Source of the DNA: Microbacterium natoriense
GTDB lineage: Bacteria > Actinomycetota > Actinomycetes > Actinomycetales > Microbacteriaceae
Length of the DNA: 64,000 bases
Assembly: GCF_030816295.1 (NCBI RefSeq)
Contig: NZ_JAUSXV010000001.1
Span: 1,302,001 to 1,366,000, forward strand
Reading direction: 5' to 3'
The translations under genes and the position numbers were made by a program. The notes beneath the pieces are model-generated. The model saw nothing but the letters and a program-made list of their open reading frames with translations. It was not told the DNA's origin and searched no databases. Positions 52,845-61,567 of the stretch are shown here, piece by piece. Within the stretch, counting starts at the first letter, position 1. Every line of letters begins with the position of its first letter.

Positions 52845-52976
52845 GTCCCTTGCACCAAGAGTGTCCTGCAATCACATGAGGTGGATGCCACAGCAAACAT
52901 TCACCGTGCGATCACTCTATAACGGCGCGGTAACGAATGCAACGGTTTGGTCACGGAAGATTGCTGCCATCGGACG

Positions 52977-53678
52977 TCAACTCCGCCTTCGCCACGCCCA
53001 CACCATGCCCATGCTCACTATGAGGAGCAGCGCGGCGATCCCGACGAGGTAGCCTGCGACTCCGAAGTATCCGCCGGGGGTGGTGTGAGGGTTGAGGAAC
53101 GGGAGCGGGTACCAATACGGATCTCCCGTGACCGGCGAGACGACTGTGTTGGCCCGCAGCATGCTGAAGACGGCGAAGACGATAGGGAACACGACCACCG
53201 CCCAGGCCTCGCGCAATGAGAGGGAGCGACGTTTCGGGGCGAGGATGACGTCGATCAGCACCAGCAGGGGGATGACGATGTGCATCACCTCGTTCGACCA
53301 CGGCACGGCGGCGGCCTCGGTCAGAGGGTTGCTGCGAAGCAGCAGGTTGTAGATGATTCCGGTCAGGATCATGTAGGTGGAGACGCACAGGAGGGACACG
53401 GCGAGCCAGCGCGGTTCGCGCGCCGCGCCTCGGCCCTTTGTGAGCGCCCAGATGCCGGCGGCTGCGAACGTCATTGCCGTCCAGAAGTTCGACTGGACGG
53501 TGAAGAAGCTGAAGTAGTTCGTCACGATCGTGGGGATGTGTGATCCCCACGGGGTGGTGGCCTCCTTTGCCAGGTCGATGTTGACGAGCAGTTGATTTCC
53601 GATGGCGACGAAGCCGAGGGTCGCTATCGCAAGCCGAAGGTACGGCCACCAGGAAGTCGTCTGTTCGGCGCGGGTCAC
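52977..53678 (-). CDS. Pr6Pr-family membrane protein
   Basis: 233 residues with six to seven helices; the FTVQSNFWTAMTF stretch, EVMHIVIPLLVLID and the C-terminal GDPYWYPLPFLNPHTTPGGYFGV are typical of Pr6Pr proteins. Function is unknown; some of the wider group are lipid hydrolases or acid sensors. The GTG at 53678 overlaps the stop of the SGNH hydrolase gene (GTGA), so the pair is coupled; a longer ATG reading from 53726 would overlap it more deeply. Confidence 0.78.
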   Translation of the reverse strand: MTRAEQTTSWWPYLRLAIATLGFVAIGNQLLVNIDLAKEATTPWGSHIPTIVTNYFSFFTVQSNFWTAMTFAAAGIWALTKGRGAAREPRWLAVSLLCVSTYMILTGIIYNLLLRSNPLTEAAAVPWSNEVMHIVIPLLVLIDVILAPKRRSLSLREAWAVVVFPIVFAVFSMLRANTVVSPVTGDPYWYPLPFLNPHTTPGGYFGVAGYLVGIAALLLIVSMGMVWAWRRRS

Positions 53679-54832
53679 GCTGGACGCTCCGAGTTCGGGG
53701 CCGGGGTAGTCAAAGTGCTGCCCCATTCTTCAGCGAGGGTGCACGCTTTGTCGGCGAAGCGTTGCGCGATGAGGTCAAGGCCGTTCTGATCAGGGTGCAG
53801 GCGGTCGTACAGCATGTCGACATCGTCGATGCCGAACAGTTCGCGCCCGTCGAGCAGGTGCAGGCGATCGTCGTCGCGGCTGACCGTCACCTGCTCGAGG
53901 ATCTCGCGAGTGCGTGAAAGCGTGAGGGCGCCGGTATCGCGCTCGACCGTGCGATTCGCCGCACGTGCCATGCCCTCAGGATCTCGGGTCACCGGCCCGG
54001 GGGAGTCTTCGTGGATCGGGCACGCGACGGCAGTGATCAGGACGATGGGCGTGGTCGGCTGGCCTTCGCGGATGGTGTCGAGGAACGCGTGAACGGCTGG
54101 ACGGAACGTGCGCTCGCGCATGCTGTCCGAATTGATCAGGTTGATGCCGACTTTCAGCGTGATGAGATCGGCAGGACTGTCCCTTATCATCCGTGCCATG
54201 AAGCCGTCGAGCTGAGCGTTTCCCGCGTACGAGAGGTTCTGCAGGTTCCAGCCCAGGCGGATCGCAGCCGCAACAGGCCAGGTGCGAGTCGCGGTGAGCG
54301 CGTTCATCCCATGACTGATCGAGCTGCCGTAGTGGGTCCAGCGAATTCCCTGGGCCTGTGCGGGTGTGATGTTCTCTGTCGCCTGCAGCGAGATCAACCT
54401 GATTCGTGCGTTGTGAGGAAGGAAGATCTCCACAGGACCGTTGCCCGCCGTCGAGATGTCAATCGTCTCCGGCTCACGAAGCTGCGTCTCGACGATCTGC
54501 GTATCGGCGCCGAAGAAGATCACGCTGGGAGCCGAGAGGGGGGCGAGGATCTCGGTGCCGTCCTGTCGCACGGCGAGAGTGACGGGTGTCGGCTCGGTTC
54601 CGACGAGTGCGGCCGTCGTAGCTGCAGCAGTGAGAGTCACGAAAGACGAGTCCGTCTCGAAGCGAACGATCACACCCGCGGGGCATGCCTCGGCGAGACT
54701 GAAAAGCGGATCTTCAAACTGCGCACGCGCCCAGGCAGGCACGCGATGCGCTTCCACGCCGCCAGCCGTATGCGCTTCGAGGCTCGCTGCGCCGTGGACC
54801 AGCGCCTCCCATTCGACTCCCGATACGATCAC
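53675..54832 (-). CDS. SGNH/GDSL-type hydrolase (probable carbohydrate esterase)
   Basis: 385 residues. An N-terminal beta-rich domain (about 1-170) precedes a SGNH fold: nucleophile Ser in IRWTHYGSSISHG, Gly block LSYAGNAQLDG, Asn block LKVGINLINSDS, and the Asp-x-x-His in YDRLHPDQNG. The arrangement resembles two-domain acetylesterases acting on plant glycans. No signal peptide with the chosen start, GTG 54832 (GGAGAA 12 and AAAGAG 2-7 bases before); the longer frame contains the operator at 54923 and is not protein-like. It probably deacetylates imported oligosaccharides for the GH1 enzyme. Confidence 0.75.
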   Translation of the reverse strand: MIVSGVEWEALVHGAASLEAHTAGGVEAHRVPAWARAQFEDPLFSLAEACPAGVIVRFETDSSFVTLTAAATTAALVGTEPTPVTLAVRQDGTEILAPLSAPSVIFFGADTQIVETQLREPETIDISTAGNGPVEIFLPHNARIRLISLQATENITPAQAQGIRWTHYGSSISHGMNALTATRTWPVAAAIRLGWNLQNLSYAGNAQLDGFMARMIRDSPADLITLKVGINLINSDSMRERTFRPAVHAFLDTIREGQPTTPIVLITAVACPIHEDSPGPVTRDPEGMARAANRTVERDTGALTLSRTREILEQVTVSRDDDRLHLLDGRELFGIDDVDMLYDRLHPDQNGLDLIAQRFADKACTLAEEWGSTLTTPAPNSERPA

Positions 54833-54922
54833 ACTCTTTGTCCGTTCTCCGCGCGCGTCAGGCTGGGCCTCACCGGAATCGTTCCCGGTCTGCTTTGGCA
54901 GTGTAGCGCCAGAATTGGCGAA

Positions 54923-54940
54923 AGTGGCACTAGTGCCACT
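54923..54940. promoter_or_regulatory. palindromic operator A (SGNH esterase side)
   Basis: AGTGGCACTAGTGCCACT, a perfect 18-base palindrome, about 90 bases before the SGNH gene. The identical sequence occurs at 56472-56489. Flanks are also conserved: GCGAA before and TGTTC, 5 bases, GCGTTCA after, in both copies. Confidence 0.8.
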
Positions 54941-55099
54941 AATGTTCGAAAAGCGTTCACTGATCCGGCCCGTGTTGGCCGCCGAACCACCGGCATCGGA
55001 CAGGCGTCGAGTCGGGGGGATGAACGCATCGAGTATTCGCGTGCACTGTCGGACGTCGGAATCGGCATCCAGCCAGGACATCGTAGAAAGGACTTGGCG

Positions 55100-55801
55100 A
55101 TGCAATGGTTCTCACCCACGTTGGCCACCCAGCTGGCGACGCTTGCGCTCGCTTTCGTGCTGTGCACGATCATCGGCTATGAGCGGCAGCGGCGCCAGAA
55201 GAGCGCGGGACTACGCACTCACGCGCTGGTCGGTATGGGGTCGGCGCTGTTCACCATCGTGTCGGCGTACGGGTTCGACCCTGCCTTGAACGCAGACGGG
55301 CGGCTGGATCCCTCCCGCATCGCGGCGCAGATCGTCTCGGGAATCGGCTTCCTCGGTGGTGGAGTGATCTTCGTCAAGCGGGGTTCGGTCAGTGGGTTGA
55401 CCACCGCCGCCTCCATCTGGATCAGCGCGGCGGTGGGGATGGCGTGCGGGGCGGGAATGCCGACGGTCGCCATCTTCGCGACCGTGCTCGATCTGCTGGC
55501 GATGTACGTGCTCACCATCTGGGGCCGGCGTGTTTCGCTGGCTCGCGACGACGAGGGCATCGTTGCCGTCGTGTATCGGGGCGGACGGGGCATCCTTCGT
55601 GTCCTGTTGGAACAGGCGGCGGCGTCGGGCTACGACGTACGACTGGAGAGCTCTCAGGACGTCACGAAGTCGGACGGGAAGCCGCGCGTCGAGGTGCGCA
55701 TTCGCGTCGTAGGCAGAGGGAAGTCAATCGAGCCGCTCCTCGAGCGCATCATGGGTATGCGGGGTGTGGCGTCCGTGCGCACCGTCGCAGAAGAAGATTA
55801 G
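55100..55801 (+). CDS. MgtC/SapB-family membrane protein
   Basis: 233 residues. Five helices with the family motif GYERQRRQKSAGLRTHALVGMGSALFTIVS (written in the first 60 residues), IVSGIGFLGGGVIFV and GLTTAASIWISAAVGMACG, followed by a cytoplasmic ACT-like domain (about 150-233). MgtC-type proteins affect magnesium homeostasis and F-ATPase in pathogens; here the role is open. AAAGGA 8 bases before ATG 55100. It converges on the TetR gene, overlapping by 4 bases. Confidence 0.88.
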   Translation: MQWFSPTLATQLATLALAFVLCTIIGYERQRRQKSAGLRTHALVGMGSALFTIVSAYGFDPALNADGRLDPSRIAAQIVSGIGFLGGGVIFVKRGSVSGLTTAASIWISAAVGMACGAGMPTVAIFATVLDLLAMYVLTIWGRRVSLARDDEGIVAVVYRGGRGILRVLLEQAAASGYDVRLESSQDVTKSDGKPRVEVRIRVVGRGKSIEPLLERIMGMRGVASVRTVAEED

Positions 55802-56421
55802 GCCTTCTTGTCGTCGAAACTGCGCTCAAGCGCGCGTACGGCCTCGCGCCACGGGCTCGCGTCGAGCGACAGATTGAGAGTCTCGCCGCTCTCGAGGTGT
55901 TCGATCGTCATGATCTGCAGGAGGCCGCCGACGAGTTCCGGCAGATAAGGCACAGCTGCGTGCTCCGGATGCTGGCGTACGACGTCCGTCACCATCTGTG
56001 CGACGAGCGCAACCTGAAGGCGGTAGAACTCGGCCACCGACGGCTCGTGCAAGAGCTCTGCGCGAATCTTGCGTCTGCGGAGCGTCGCTTCGTCCGGAGT
56101 CCGCGACGTGCGCGCGCTGCGATTCTCGAGTGCCATGAATAGTGCGCGCACCGGCGGTGTTCCCGACTCGAGCAGTGGTTCCATGTCGGCCCCGAGGTGG
56201 GGAAGAACGCCACCATCGAACAGCACGGCTTCTTTGCAGAGGAAGTAACGGAAGAAGGTGCGACGCCCGACCGAGGCGAGGGCGGTGATGTCATCGATGG
56301 TGGTGCCATGAAATCCCCGCGTCTCGAACAGATCCAGCGCGGCGCGCCGGATCTCCTCACGCGTGCGGTCCTTCTGTTCGGCACGCGTGGGTCGGCTCTT
56401 CGTCTTGGCATTCGTCTTCAT
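55798..56421 (-). CDS. TetR-family regulator of the glycoside locus (candidate)
   Basis: 207 residues. HTH ALDLFETRGFHGTTIDDITALASVGRRTFFRYF in parts (about 25-65), then a helical ligand domain; the very basic N-terminus (KTNAKTKSRPTRAEQKDR) extends it. ATG 56421 follows a palindrome 20 bases upstream and the AGTGGCAC palindrome 51 bases upstream. It is divergent from the ABC importer operon, whose regulator it may be. Confidence 0.87.
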   Translation of the reverse strand: MKTNAKTKSRPTRAEQKDRTREEIRRAALDLFETRGFHGTTIDDITALASVGRRTFFRYFLCKEAVLFDGGVLPHLGADMEPLLESGTPPVRALFMALENRSARTSRTPDEATLRRRKIRAELLHEPSVAEFYRLQVALVAQMVTDVVRQHPEHAAVPYLPELVGGLLQIMTIEHLESGETLNLSLDASPWREAVRALERSFDDKKA

Positions 56422-56440
56422 GAGCTTGTTCCGTTCGTAA

Positions 56441-56460
56441 GTGTATCGATATGGATACAC
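56441..56460. promoter_or_regulatory. TetR-like palindrome before the TetR gene
   Basis: GTGTATCGATATGGATACAC: arms GTGTATC / GATACAC are perfect, and 9 of 10 pairs match over the full 20 bases. Its place 20 bases before the TetR start fits autorepression. It differs from the AGTGGCAC palindromes, so two regulators may act here. Confidence 0.6.
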
Positions 56461-56471
56461 CAGGTAGCGAA

Positions 56472-56489
56472 AGTGGCACTAGTGCCACT
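56472..56489. promoter_or_regulatory. palindromic operator B (TetR/importer side)
   Basis: AGTGGCACTAGTGCCACT, identical to operator A over all 18 bases and with matching flanks, between the divergent TetR and importer genes. Confidence 0.8.
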
Positions 56490-56518
56490 AGTGTTCAGAT
56501 TGCGTTCATCGAATGGAA

Positions 56519-56536
56519 AGTGGCACCGGTGCCATC
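56519..56536. promoter_or_regulatory. operator C, LacI-like variant before the importer
   Basis: AGTGGCACCGGTGCCATC contains the perfect 14-base palindrome TGGCACCGGTGCCA with central CG, the usual form for LacI-family operators. It lies 65 bases before the solute-binding-protein gene and shares half-sites with operators A and B. Confidence 0.65.
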
Positions 56537-56600
56537 ATTCACCTTACGTCGACAATGTCGTTGATGTGGCCGCCCGGCCACCGGATCAGAAGGACACCCC

Positions 56601-58136
56601 ATGCCTCGCAGAGTGACCCGCGCTCTCATCGCAGCCACCGTCATCGGTGTGCTCGCACTCACAGCATGCAGCACCCCAGCCAGCCCCGGAACGGGTTCGG
56701 GCGATGCTGGCACACCCACAAAGGGAGGTGAGCTCGTCGTCGGCCTTGACCGAGAGCTTCCCTCCCTCGACCCACTGGCAGGCACGATTTCCGCTGCCCC
56801 CGCTTTGATGCTCGCGGAGGCGCTGTACCCGCCTCTGATGATCGCGGGCGAAGCGGGAACGGTCGCTCCCGGGCTGGCCGAGTCGTTCACTCCCGACGAC
56901 ACGGCGAAGACCTGGACCCTCAAGATCCCCGCCGACCTGACGTTCTCCGACGGGTCTCCTCTCACCACTGAGTCGATTCAGGCCCACGTCAAACGGCTCT
57001 CCGACCCGGCGAACGGTTCATCGGCGGCAGGCCAGGCGCGACAGATCGCCGGCATGGAGATCGTCGACGATACGACGATGGTGTTCACCCTCGCGATCGC
57101 CAACGCAGACTTCGCATCCCTCTTTCAGCGCTCGCTCGGCATGATCGCCTCCACCACGGCGAAGGACGCGTTTGGATTCCCGCTGGGAGCGGGCCCCTAC
57201 GTCGTCGACGACTTCGTTGCCGGAGACTCGGTGACCGTCGCCCGGAACGAGAAGTACTGGGGCAAGCCCGCGAACCTGGACACGATCGTGTTCAAAATGA
57301 TGCCCGACGCCGATTCGCGCTTCCAGAGCCTGCAGTCCGGTGACCTCGGCATCATGGTGAGCGAGACGGCGAACCAGTTCAAGCAGGCTCGTGAAGATGA
57401 CAAGCTTGCCGTACACGCCGGTGCAATCTCCGTCACGTCGCTCCTTCTGAACCTCACCTCCCCGAAGTTCCAGGACCCTGAGATCCGCCGGGCTCTGGCT
57501 CAGGCGATCGATCGCGATGCCCTCAACGCGGTCGTCAACCTCGGAGAAGGCAAGCCCGTCGACAGCCCCTACAGCCTGCTGGGCGAGAGCGCCCCGACGG
57601 TCGACTATCCGAAGTACGACCCCAAGGCAGCTGAAAAGGTTCTCAAGGATGCCGACCTCAGCTTCACACTGACGGTGTCGAGCCTGCCCAGTGCTCTTCA
57701 GCGCGCGACCGCGCTGAAGGACATGTTCGCCAAGGTCGGCGTCGACGTGACGATCGCTCCGGTCGATGCCGCGTCCTTCACCGGAGTCATGGCCTCCAAG
57801 CAGTTCGAGGCCGCCGACTTCGTGACCTCGATCTTCAGCGACGCTTCCGGTGCGGCGCTGGTCTTCTCCACTGGTGCCCCGTACAACCTCACCGGCTACA
57901 GCAACAAGTCGGTGGATGCCGGACTCGCTGCAATCGCCTCAGAGACCGACCCCGCTGAACGGGCGAAGAGCTATGAAGACGTCTCCGCGATCCTCGCCGA
58001 AGATCTTCCGGCCCTGTGGATGACCGCGAGCAACTTCGGCTACATCTCGTCGGCAGATCTGGTGGGCGTCCGTGACATGACGGGATTGACGTTCATCTCC
58101 ATCGACCCTGCTGAGATCGGCTGGGCCGGCAAGTGA
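56601..58136 (+). CDS. ABC importer solute-binding lipoprotein, family 5
   Basis: 511 residues. A lipoprotein signal ends in LALTAC with Cys23 as lipidation site, followed by a Ser/Gly/Thr linker and a family 5 (oligopeptide/oligosaccharide) binding domain: LVVGLDRELPSLDPL, FTPDDTAKTWTLKIPADLTFSDGSPL, and PYVVDDFVAGDSVTVARNEKYWG. AAGGA before the ATG. Family 5 proteins bind peptides, nickel chelates or oligosaccharides; the GH1 gene in the same operon favours beta-linked oligosaccharides. First gene of a seven-gene run. Confidence 0.9.
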   Translation: MPRRVTRALIAATVIGVLALTACSTPASPGTGSGDAGTPTKGGELVVGLDRELPSLDPLAGTISAAPALMLAEALYPPLMIAGEAGTVAPGLAESFTPDDTAKTWTLKIPADLTFSDGSPLTTESIQAHVKRLSDPANGSSAAGQARQIAGMEIVDDTTMVFTLAIANADFASLFQRSLGMIASTTAKDAFGFPLGAGPYVVDDFVAGDSVTVARNEKYWGKPANLDTIVFKMMPDADSRFQSLQSGDLGIMVSETANQFKQAREDDKLAVHAGAISVTSLLLNLTSPKFQDPEIRRALAQAIDRDALNAVVNLGEGKPVDSPYSLLGESAPTVDYPKYDPKAAEKVLKDADLSFTLTVSSLPSALQRATALKDMFAKVGVDVTIAPVDAASFTGVMASKQFEAADFVTSIFSDASGAALVFSTGAPYNLTGYSNKSVDAGLAAIASETDPAERAKSYEDVSAILAEDLPALWMTASNFGYISSADLVGVRDMTGLTFISIDPAEIGWAGK

Positions 58137-59083
58137 AGCTCGCCTGGTTGTCGCGTGCGGGACGTTCGCTCCTGGTTCTGATCGTCATCGCCGCTCTCAC
58201 CTGCCAGCTCGCGTTCCTTCTGCCCGGCGACCCGGCGCTCATCCTCCTCGGTCAGGAATCCACCGAGGCCCAGCGTGCTGCTCTGCGCAGCGCGCTGGGC
58301 CTCGACCAGGACTTCTTCACGAGGTTCCTGAGTTGGGCGGGAGGCGTCGTGACCGGAGACTGGGGAACCTCGTTCACTTCCGACCGGCCTGTGCTGACGG
58401 AGATCATCGAGCGGGTGCCGGCCACGGCCGAGCTCGTCATCCTCAGTCAGATCATCGCTCTTGCAGTGACGATCCCCCTCGCCCTGCACAGCGCTCGAAC
58501 ACCGGGCGGGACTCTGGACCGCTTCGTGTCGGGAGGGACGTTCCTCGTCGTCGCGATCCCGTCGTTCGTCGTCGGCGTCCTGCTCATCTACATCTTCGCC
58601 GTTCAGCTCGGCTGGTTCCCGGCCTCGGGGTATGTCCCACTCGTCGAAGACCCGTTGGACAACCTGTATCGGATGGTGTTGCCCGTGCTCACCCTCGCAA
58701 TCGCGGAATCGGCCGTGTACCTCCGCACTCTACGCGGGTCGGCCGTCGACGCCCTGCGCTCTCCGTTCGCGTATGCGTCGCTGGTACGAGGAGCGACAGA
58801 CACGCAGCTGCTGTGGCGGCGCATCCTGCGCCCCGCCGCACCGACTCTGACGGCCCTCGTCGGCATCAACGTCGCCGTCGCACTCGGCGGCACCCTGCTC
58901 GTGGAGAGCCTTTTCGCGATTCCCGGGCTCGGGAGGCTGACCATCGCCGCACTCGGCGCTCGCGATCTTCCACTGATTCAGGGTCTGGTGCTGTTCGCAG
59001 CAACCATCATCGTCATCTTCGGCATCCTCGCGGACATCGCCGTGAACCGTATCGACCCGAGGAGCTCTCGTGGTATCGCCTGA
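58133..59083 (+). CDS. ABC importer permease 1 (DppB type)
   Basis: 316 residues, six helices. The N-terminal LAFLLPGDPALILLGQESTEAQRAALRSALGLD region matches the DppB/OppB periplasmic start, and the cytoplasmic loop with SAVDALRSPFAYASLVRGAT and RRILRPAAPTL carries the ATPase-contact helix. The GTG start overlaps the stop of the binding-protein gene (GTGA). Confidence 0.9.
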   Translation: MKLAWLSRAGRSLLVLIVIAALTCQLAFLLPGDPALILLGQESTEAQRAALRSALGLDQDFFTRFLSWAGGVVTGDWGTSFTSDRPVLTEIIERVPATAELVILSQIIALAVTIPLALHSARTPGGTLDRFVSGGTFLVVAIPSFVVGVLLIYIFAVQLGWFPASGYVPLVEDPLDNLYRMVLPVLTLAIAESAVYLRTLRGSAVDALRSPFAYASLVRGATDTQLLWRRILRPAAPTLTALVGINVAVALGGTLLVESLFAIPGLGRLTIAALGARDLPLIQGLVLFAATIIVIFGILADIAVNRIDPRSSRGIA

Positions 59084-59924
59084 CCTCGCGGCACCCACCG
59101 CCGCGATTCGCTCGCCTCGGTCCGCCCTCCGAGTGCCCCGAATAGGCTTCCTTCTCTCCACCGGGTGGCTCATCGCCCTGTTCATCGCCGCAGTGGCCTT
59201 CGTGCTGGGAGCCGGAGCGGATCCGCTCGCGAACGACTACGCAGCCCTGAGCCAGCCGCCGAGCTGGGCGCATCTGTTCGGCACGGACAACCTGGGGCGA
59301 GATGTGCTGGCACGCTCACTCCACGGTGCAGGAGCAAGCGCGACCGTCGCACTCGCGACAGTCGTCGTGGGCGGCGGGATCGGCATCCTCCTCGGCGTGT
59401 GGGCCGGCCTCATGCGTGGGGTGGTGGAGACGATCATCGGCTTCTTCACCGACGTCGCGATCGCCCTCCCTGGACTGATCGTCATCTCGACCATCGTCAC
59501 ACTCACAGGTCCCAGCCTTCCCACCATCGCCCTCACGATCGCAGGCTTCTCCATCCCGGTCTTCGCGCGACTGAGCCGGGCATCGACGCTTGCGGTCGCG
59601 ACGGAGAACCACGTCGTCGTCGCACGCACCCTCGGGGCCAGCGGATGGCGCATCGTCACTCGAGAGGTGCTGCCCAGCGTGCTGCCGCGCATGACCCCGT
59701 TCCTGATGATCTCCGTCGCAGGATCGATCGTCGCCGAAGGCGCCCTCAGCTTCCTCGGCTTCGGACTTCGCCCTCCGCAGCCGTCCTGGGGAAGCCTGAT
59801 CGCTGACGGACGCGCGCAACTCGCCGATGCGCCGTGGGTGGCGCTGTTCCCCGCACTGCTGCTGTGCCTGACCATCCTTTCCATCAACGTGCTCGGTGAG
59901 CACTTCAGGGAGGCGAAGCGATGA
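59070..59924 (+). CDS. ABC importer permease 2 (DppC type)
   Basis: 284 residues. The DppC/OppC mark HLFGTDNLGRDVLARSLHGA follows the first helix; the contact loop is HVVVARTLGASGWRIVTREVLP. GAGGAG lies before GTG 59070, which overlaps the upstream gene by 14 bases. It forms the membrane pore with permease 1. Confidence 0.9.
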   Translation: MVSPDLAAPTAAIRSPRSALRVPRIGFLLSTGWLIALFIAAVAFVLGAGADPLANDYAALSQPPSWAHLFGTDNLGRDVLARSLHGAGASATVALATVVVGGGIGILLGVWAGLMRGVVETIIGFFTDVAIALPGLIVISTIVTLTGPSLPTIALTIAGFSIPVFARLSRASTLAVATENHVVVARTLGASGWRIVTREVLPSVLPRMTPFLMISVAGSIVAEGALSFLGFGLRPPQPSWGSLIADGRAQLADAPWVALFPALLLCLTILSINVLGEHFREAKR

Positions 59925-60763
59925 ACCCCGTCCTTCACGTGGAGAACCTCACCACCATTGCAACCCGTCGCGGTGTGGACAACACCGTGGTCGACGGAGT
60001 GAACCTGTCGCTTCCCGCCGGCGGATCACTCGCGATCGTCGGAGAATCGGGGGCCGGCAAGTCGATGCTCATCCGATCGATCCTCGGCATCCACCCCCCA
60101 GGCGTATCGATGCGTGTGAGCGGCCGAGTGATGTTGGACGGGCACGACATGCTGTCTCTTCGAGGGCGAGCTCATCGACGGGCACTCGCCCGCAGCGTCG
60201 GTATGGTCCACCAAGACCCTCTCCGTTCACTCAACCCCACTTTCCGGGTCGGGACACAGCTCACTGAGGCGTTGTCCTTCGCCGGGTCCGGAGGAGGACG
60301 GCGGGGCCGAACCGCGCGGGCGATCGACGCGATGCGCGAGGTCGGGTTCCGCAGCCCCGACGTCGAGTCCCGCCGGTACCCGCACGAACTCTCCGGAGGG
60401 CAGCGCCAGCGCATCGGCATCTCCGCTGCCACCCTCACCGAGCCGGCTCTGCTCATCGGTGACGAGCCCACCACGGCGCTGGACGTCATCGTGCAGAAGC
60501 GTGTGCTCGATCTCATGGATGAGATGCGCGAGCGCACCGGCGCCAGCCTTCTGCTGGTGACGCACGATCTGGGAGTGGCCGCCGAGCGGTGCGATGAGAT
60601 CGTCGTGATGCGCGCCGGCAAGATCGTCGAAGCAGGACGGACAACGACGATGCTCTCGGCGCCGACGCATCCGTACACGAGAAGCCTGCTCGAAAGCATC
60701 CCTCGCCTCGACGGCCCTCGGCCGCACCGTCTGCCCACTCCCGCGGAAGGAGCGCTGTCATGA
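59921..60763 (+). CDS. ABC importer ATPase 1 (DppD type)
   Basis: 280 residues. Walker A GESGAGKSM (about 44-52; Ser to Met after the Lys-Ser), HQDPLRSLNPTF Q-loop, signature LSGGQRQRIGIS, Walker B LLIGDEPTTALDV and the switch His in VTHDLGVAAE. The C-terminal Cys-rich OppD iron-sulfur motif is absent; the end is short. ATG overlaps permease 2. Confidence 0.9.
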   Translation: MNPVLHVENLTTIATRRGVDNTVVDGVNLSLPAGGSLAIVGESGAGKSMLIRSILGIHPPGVSMRVSGRVMLDGHDMLSLRGRAHRRALARSVGMVHQDPLRSLNPTFRVGTQLTEALSFAGSGGGRRGRTARAIDAMREVGFRSPDVESRRYPHELSGGQRQRIGISAATLTEPALLIGDEPTTALDVIVQKRVLDLMDEMRERTGASLLLVTHDLGVAAERCDEIVVMRAGKIVEAGRTTTMLSAPTHPYTRSLLESIPRLDGPRPHRLPTPAEGALS

Positions 60764-61557
60764 GCGCCGACATTCTCAGCATCCGAGATCTTGTGGTTGG
60801 ATACGGCGACAAGATCGTCTTGGACGGGGTCAGCCTGACTGTCCCCGCGCGCGGATGCGTCGGGCTCGTCGGCGAGTCCGGTTCCGGCAAGTCCACTCTC
60901 GCCAGAACAATCCTCGGGCTGCAGAGCCCACGATCCGGCGCTGTCGACATCGTCGGCGTCGGAGGTGACCCCAAGCATCCAGTGCAGATGGTGTTCCAGG
61001 ACCCGATCTCCTCGCTCGCACCGCATCGCGCGACGATCGACATCGTCGCCGAACCGTTGACCATCCGCGGAATCGGCACGAAACGGCAGCGCCGAGAGCG
61101 GGCACGCGAGCTACTGGACCGGGTGGGTTTGGACCCGACACGATTCGCGGACGCGCGACCGACCACCCTTTCCGGTGGACAAGCCCAGCGCGTGGCGATC
61201 GCGCGAGCGCTTGTCGCCGAGCCCGCGCTCCTGCTCTGCGACGAGCCGGTCTCCTCTCTCGATGTCTCCGTGCAGGCCCGGGTGCTGAACCTCCTCGCCG
61301 ATCTGCGCGAAGAGGCGGGGCTCAGCATGCTGTTCATCTCGCACGACCTCGCCGTCGTGCGGATGATCGCCGATTCCGTCTCGGTCTTGAGCGAAGGGCG
61401 GATCGTCGAAAGCGGCGAGACCGAACAGGTGATCGCCCACCCTCAGCACGACTACACCCGCCAGCTGCTCGACGCAGCACCACGCCTGCCGCGGATGGCG
61501 ACCCCAGCGCCATCCGCGGCACCCTCCACCATGCCGGCGACTCCGCCGGCCGCATGA
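60760..61557 (+). CDS. ABC importer ATPase 2 (DppF type)
   Basis: 265 residues, short for DppF (about 320) because the C-terminal extension is reduced to an Ala/Pro-rich tail. Walker A GESGSGKSTL, Q-loop FQDPISSLAPH, signature LSGGQAQRVAIARAL, Walker B LLCDEPVSSLDV and ISHDLAVV are all intact. The ATG overlaps ATPase 1 (ATGA). With ATPase 1 it makes a heterodimeric motor. Confidence 0.9.
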   Translation: MSADILSIRDLVVGYGDKIVLDGVSLTVPARGCVGLVGESGSGKSTLARTILGLQSPRSGAVDIVGVGGDPKHPVQMVFQDPISSLAPHRATIDIVAEPLTIRGIGTKRQRRERARELLDRVGLDPTRFADARPTTLSGGQAQRVAIARALVAEPALLLCDEPVSSLDVSVQARVLNLLADLREEAGLSMLFISHDLAVVRMIADSVSVLSEGRIVESGETEQVIAHPQHDYTRQLLDAAPRLPRMATPAPSAAPSTMPATPPAA

Positions 61558-61567
61558 AAGAAGATCG

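Noticed and set aside
54941..55099. Magnesium riboswitch (M-box) before the MgtC-like gene
   Set aside because: The gap is short and partly used by operator A; I could not recognise the M-box core, so it is not claimed.
54833..55105. N-terminal extension of the SGNH hydrolase up to 55105
   Set aside because: The extension is not protein-like, contains operator A, and leaves no room for a promoter; GTG 54832 is a better start.
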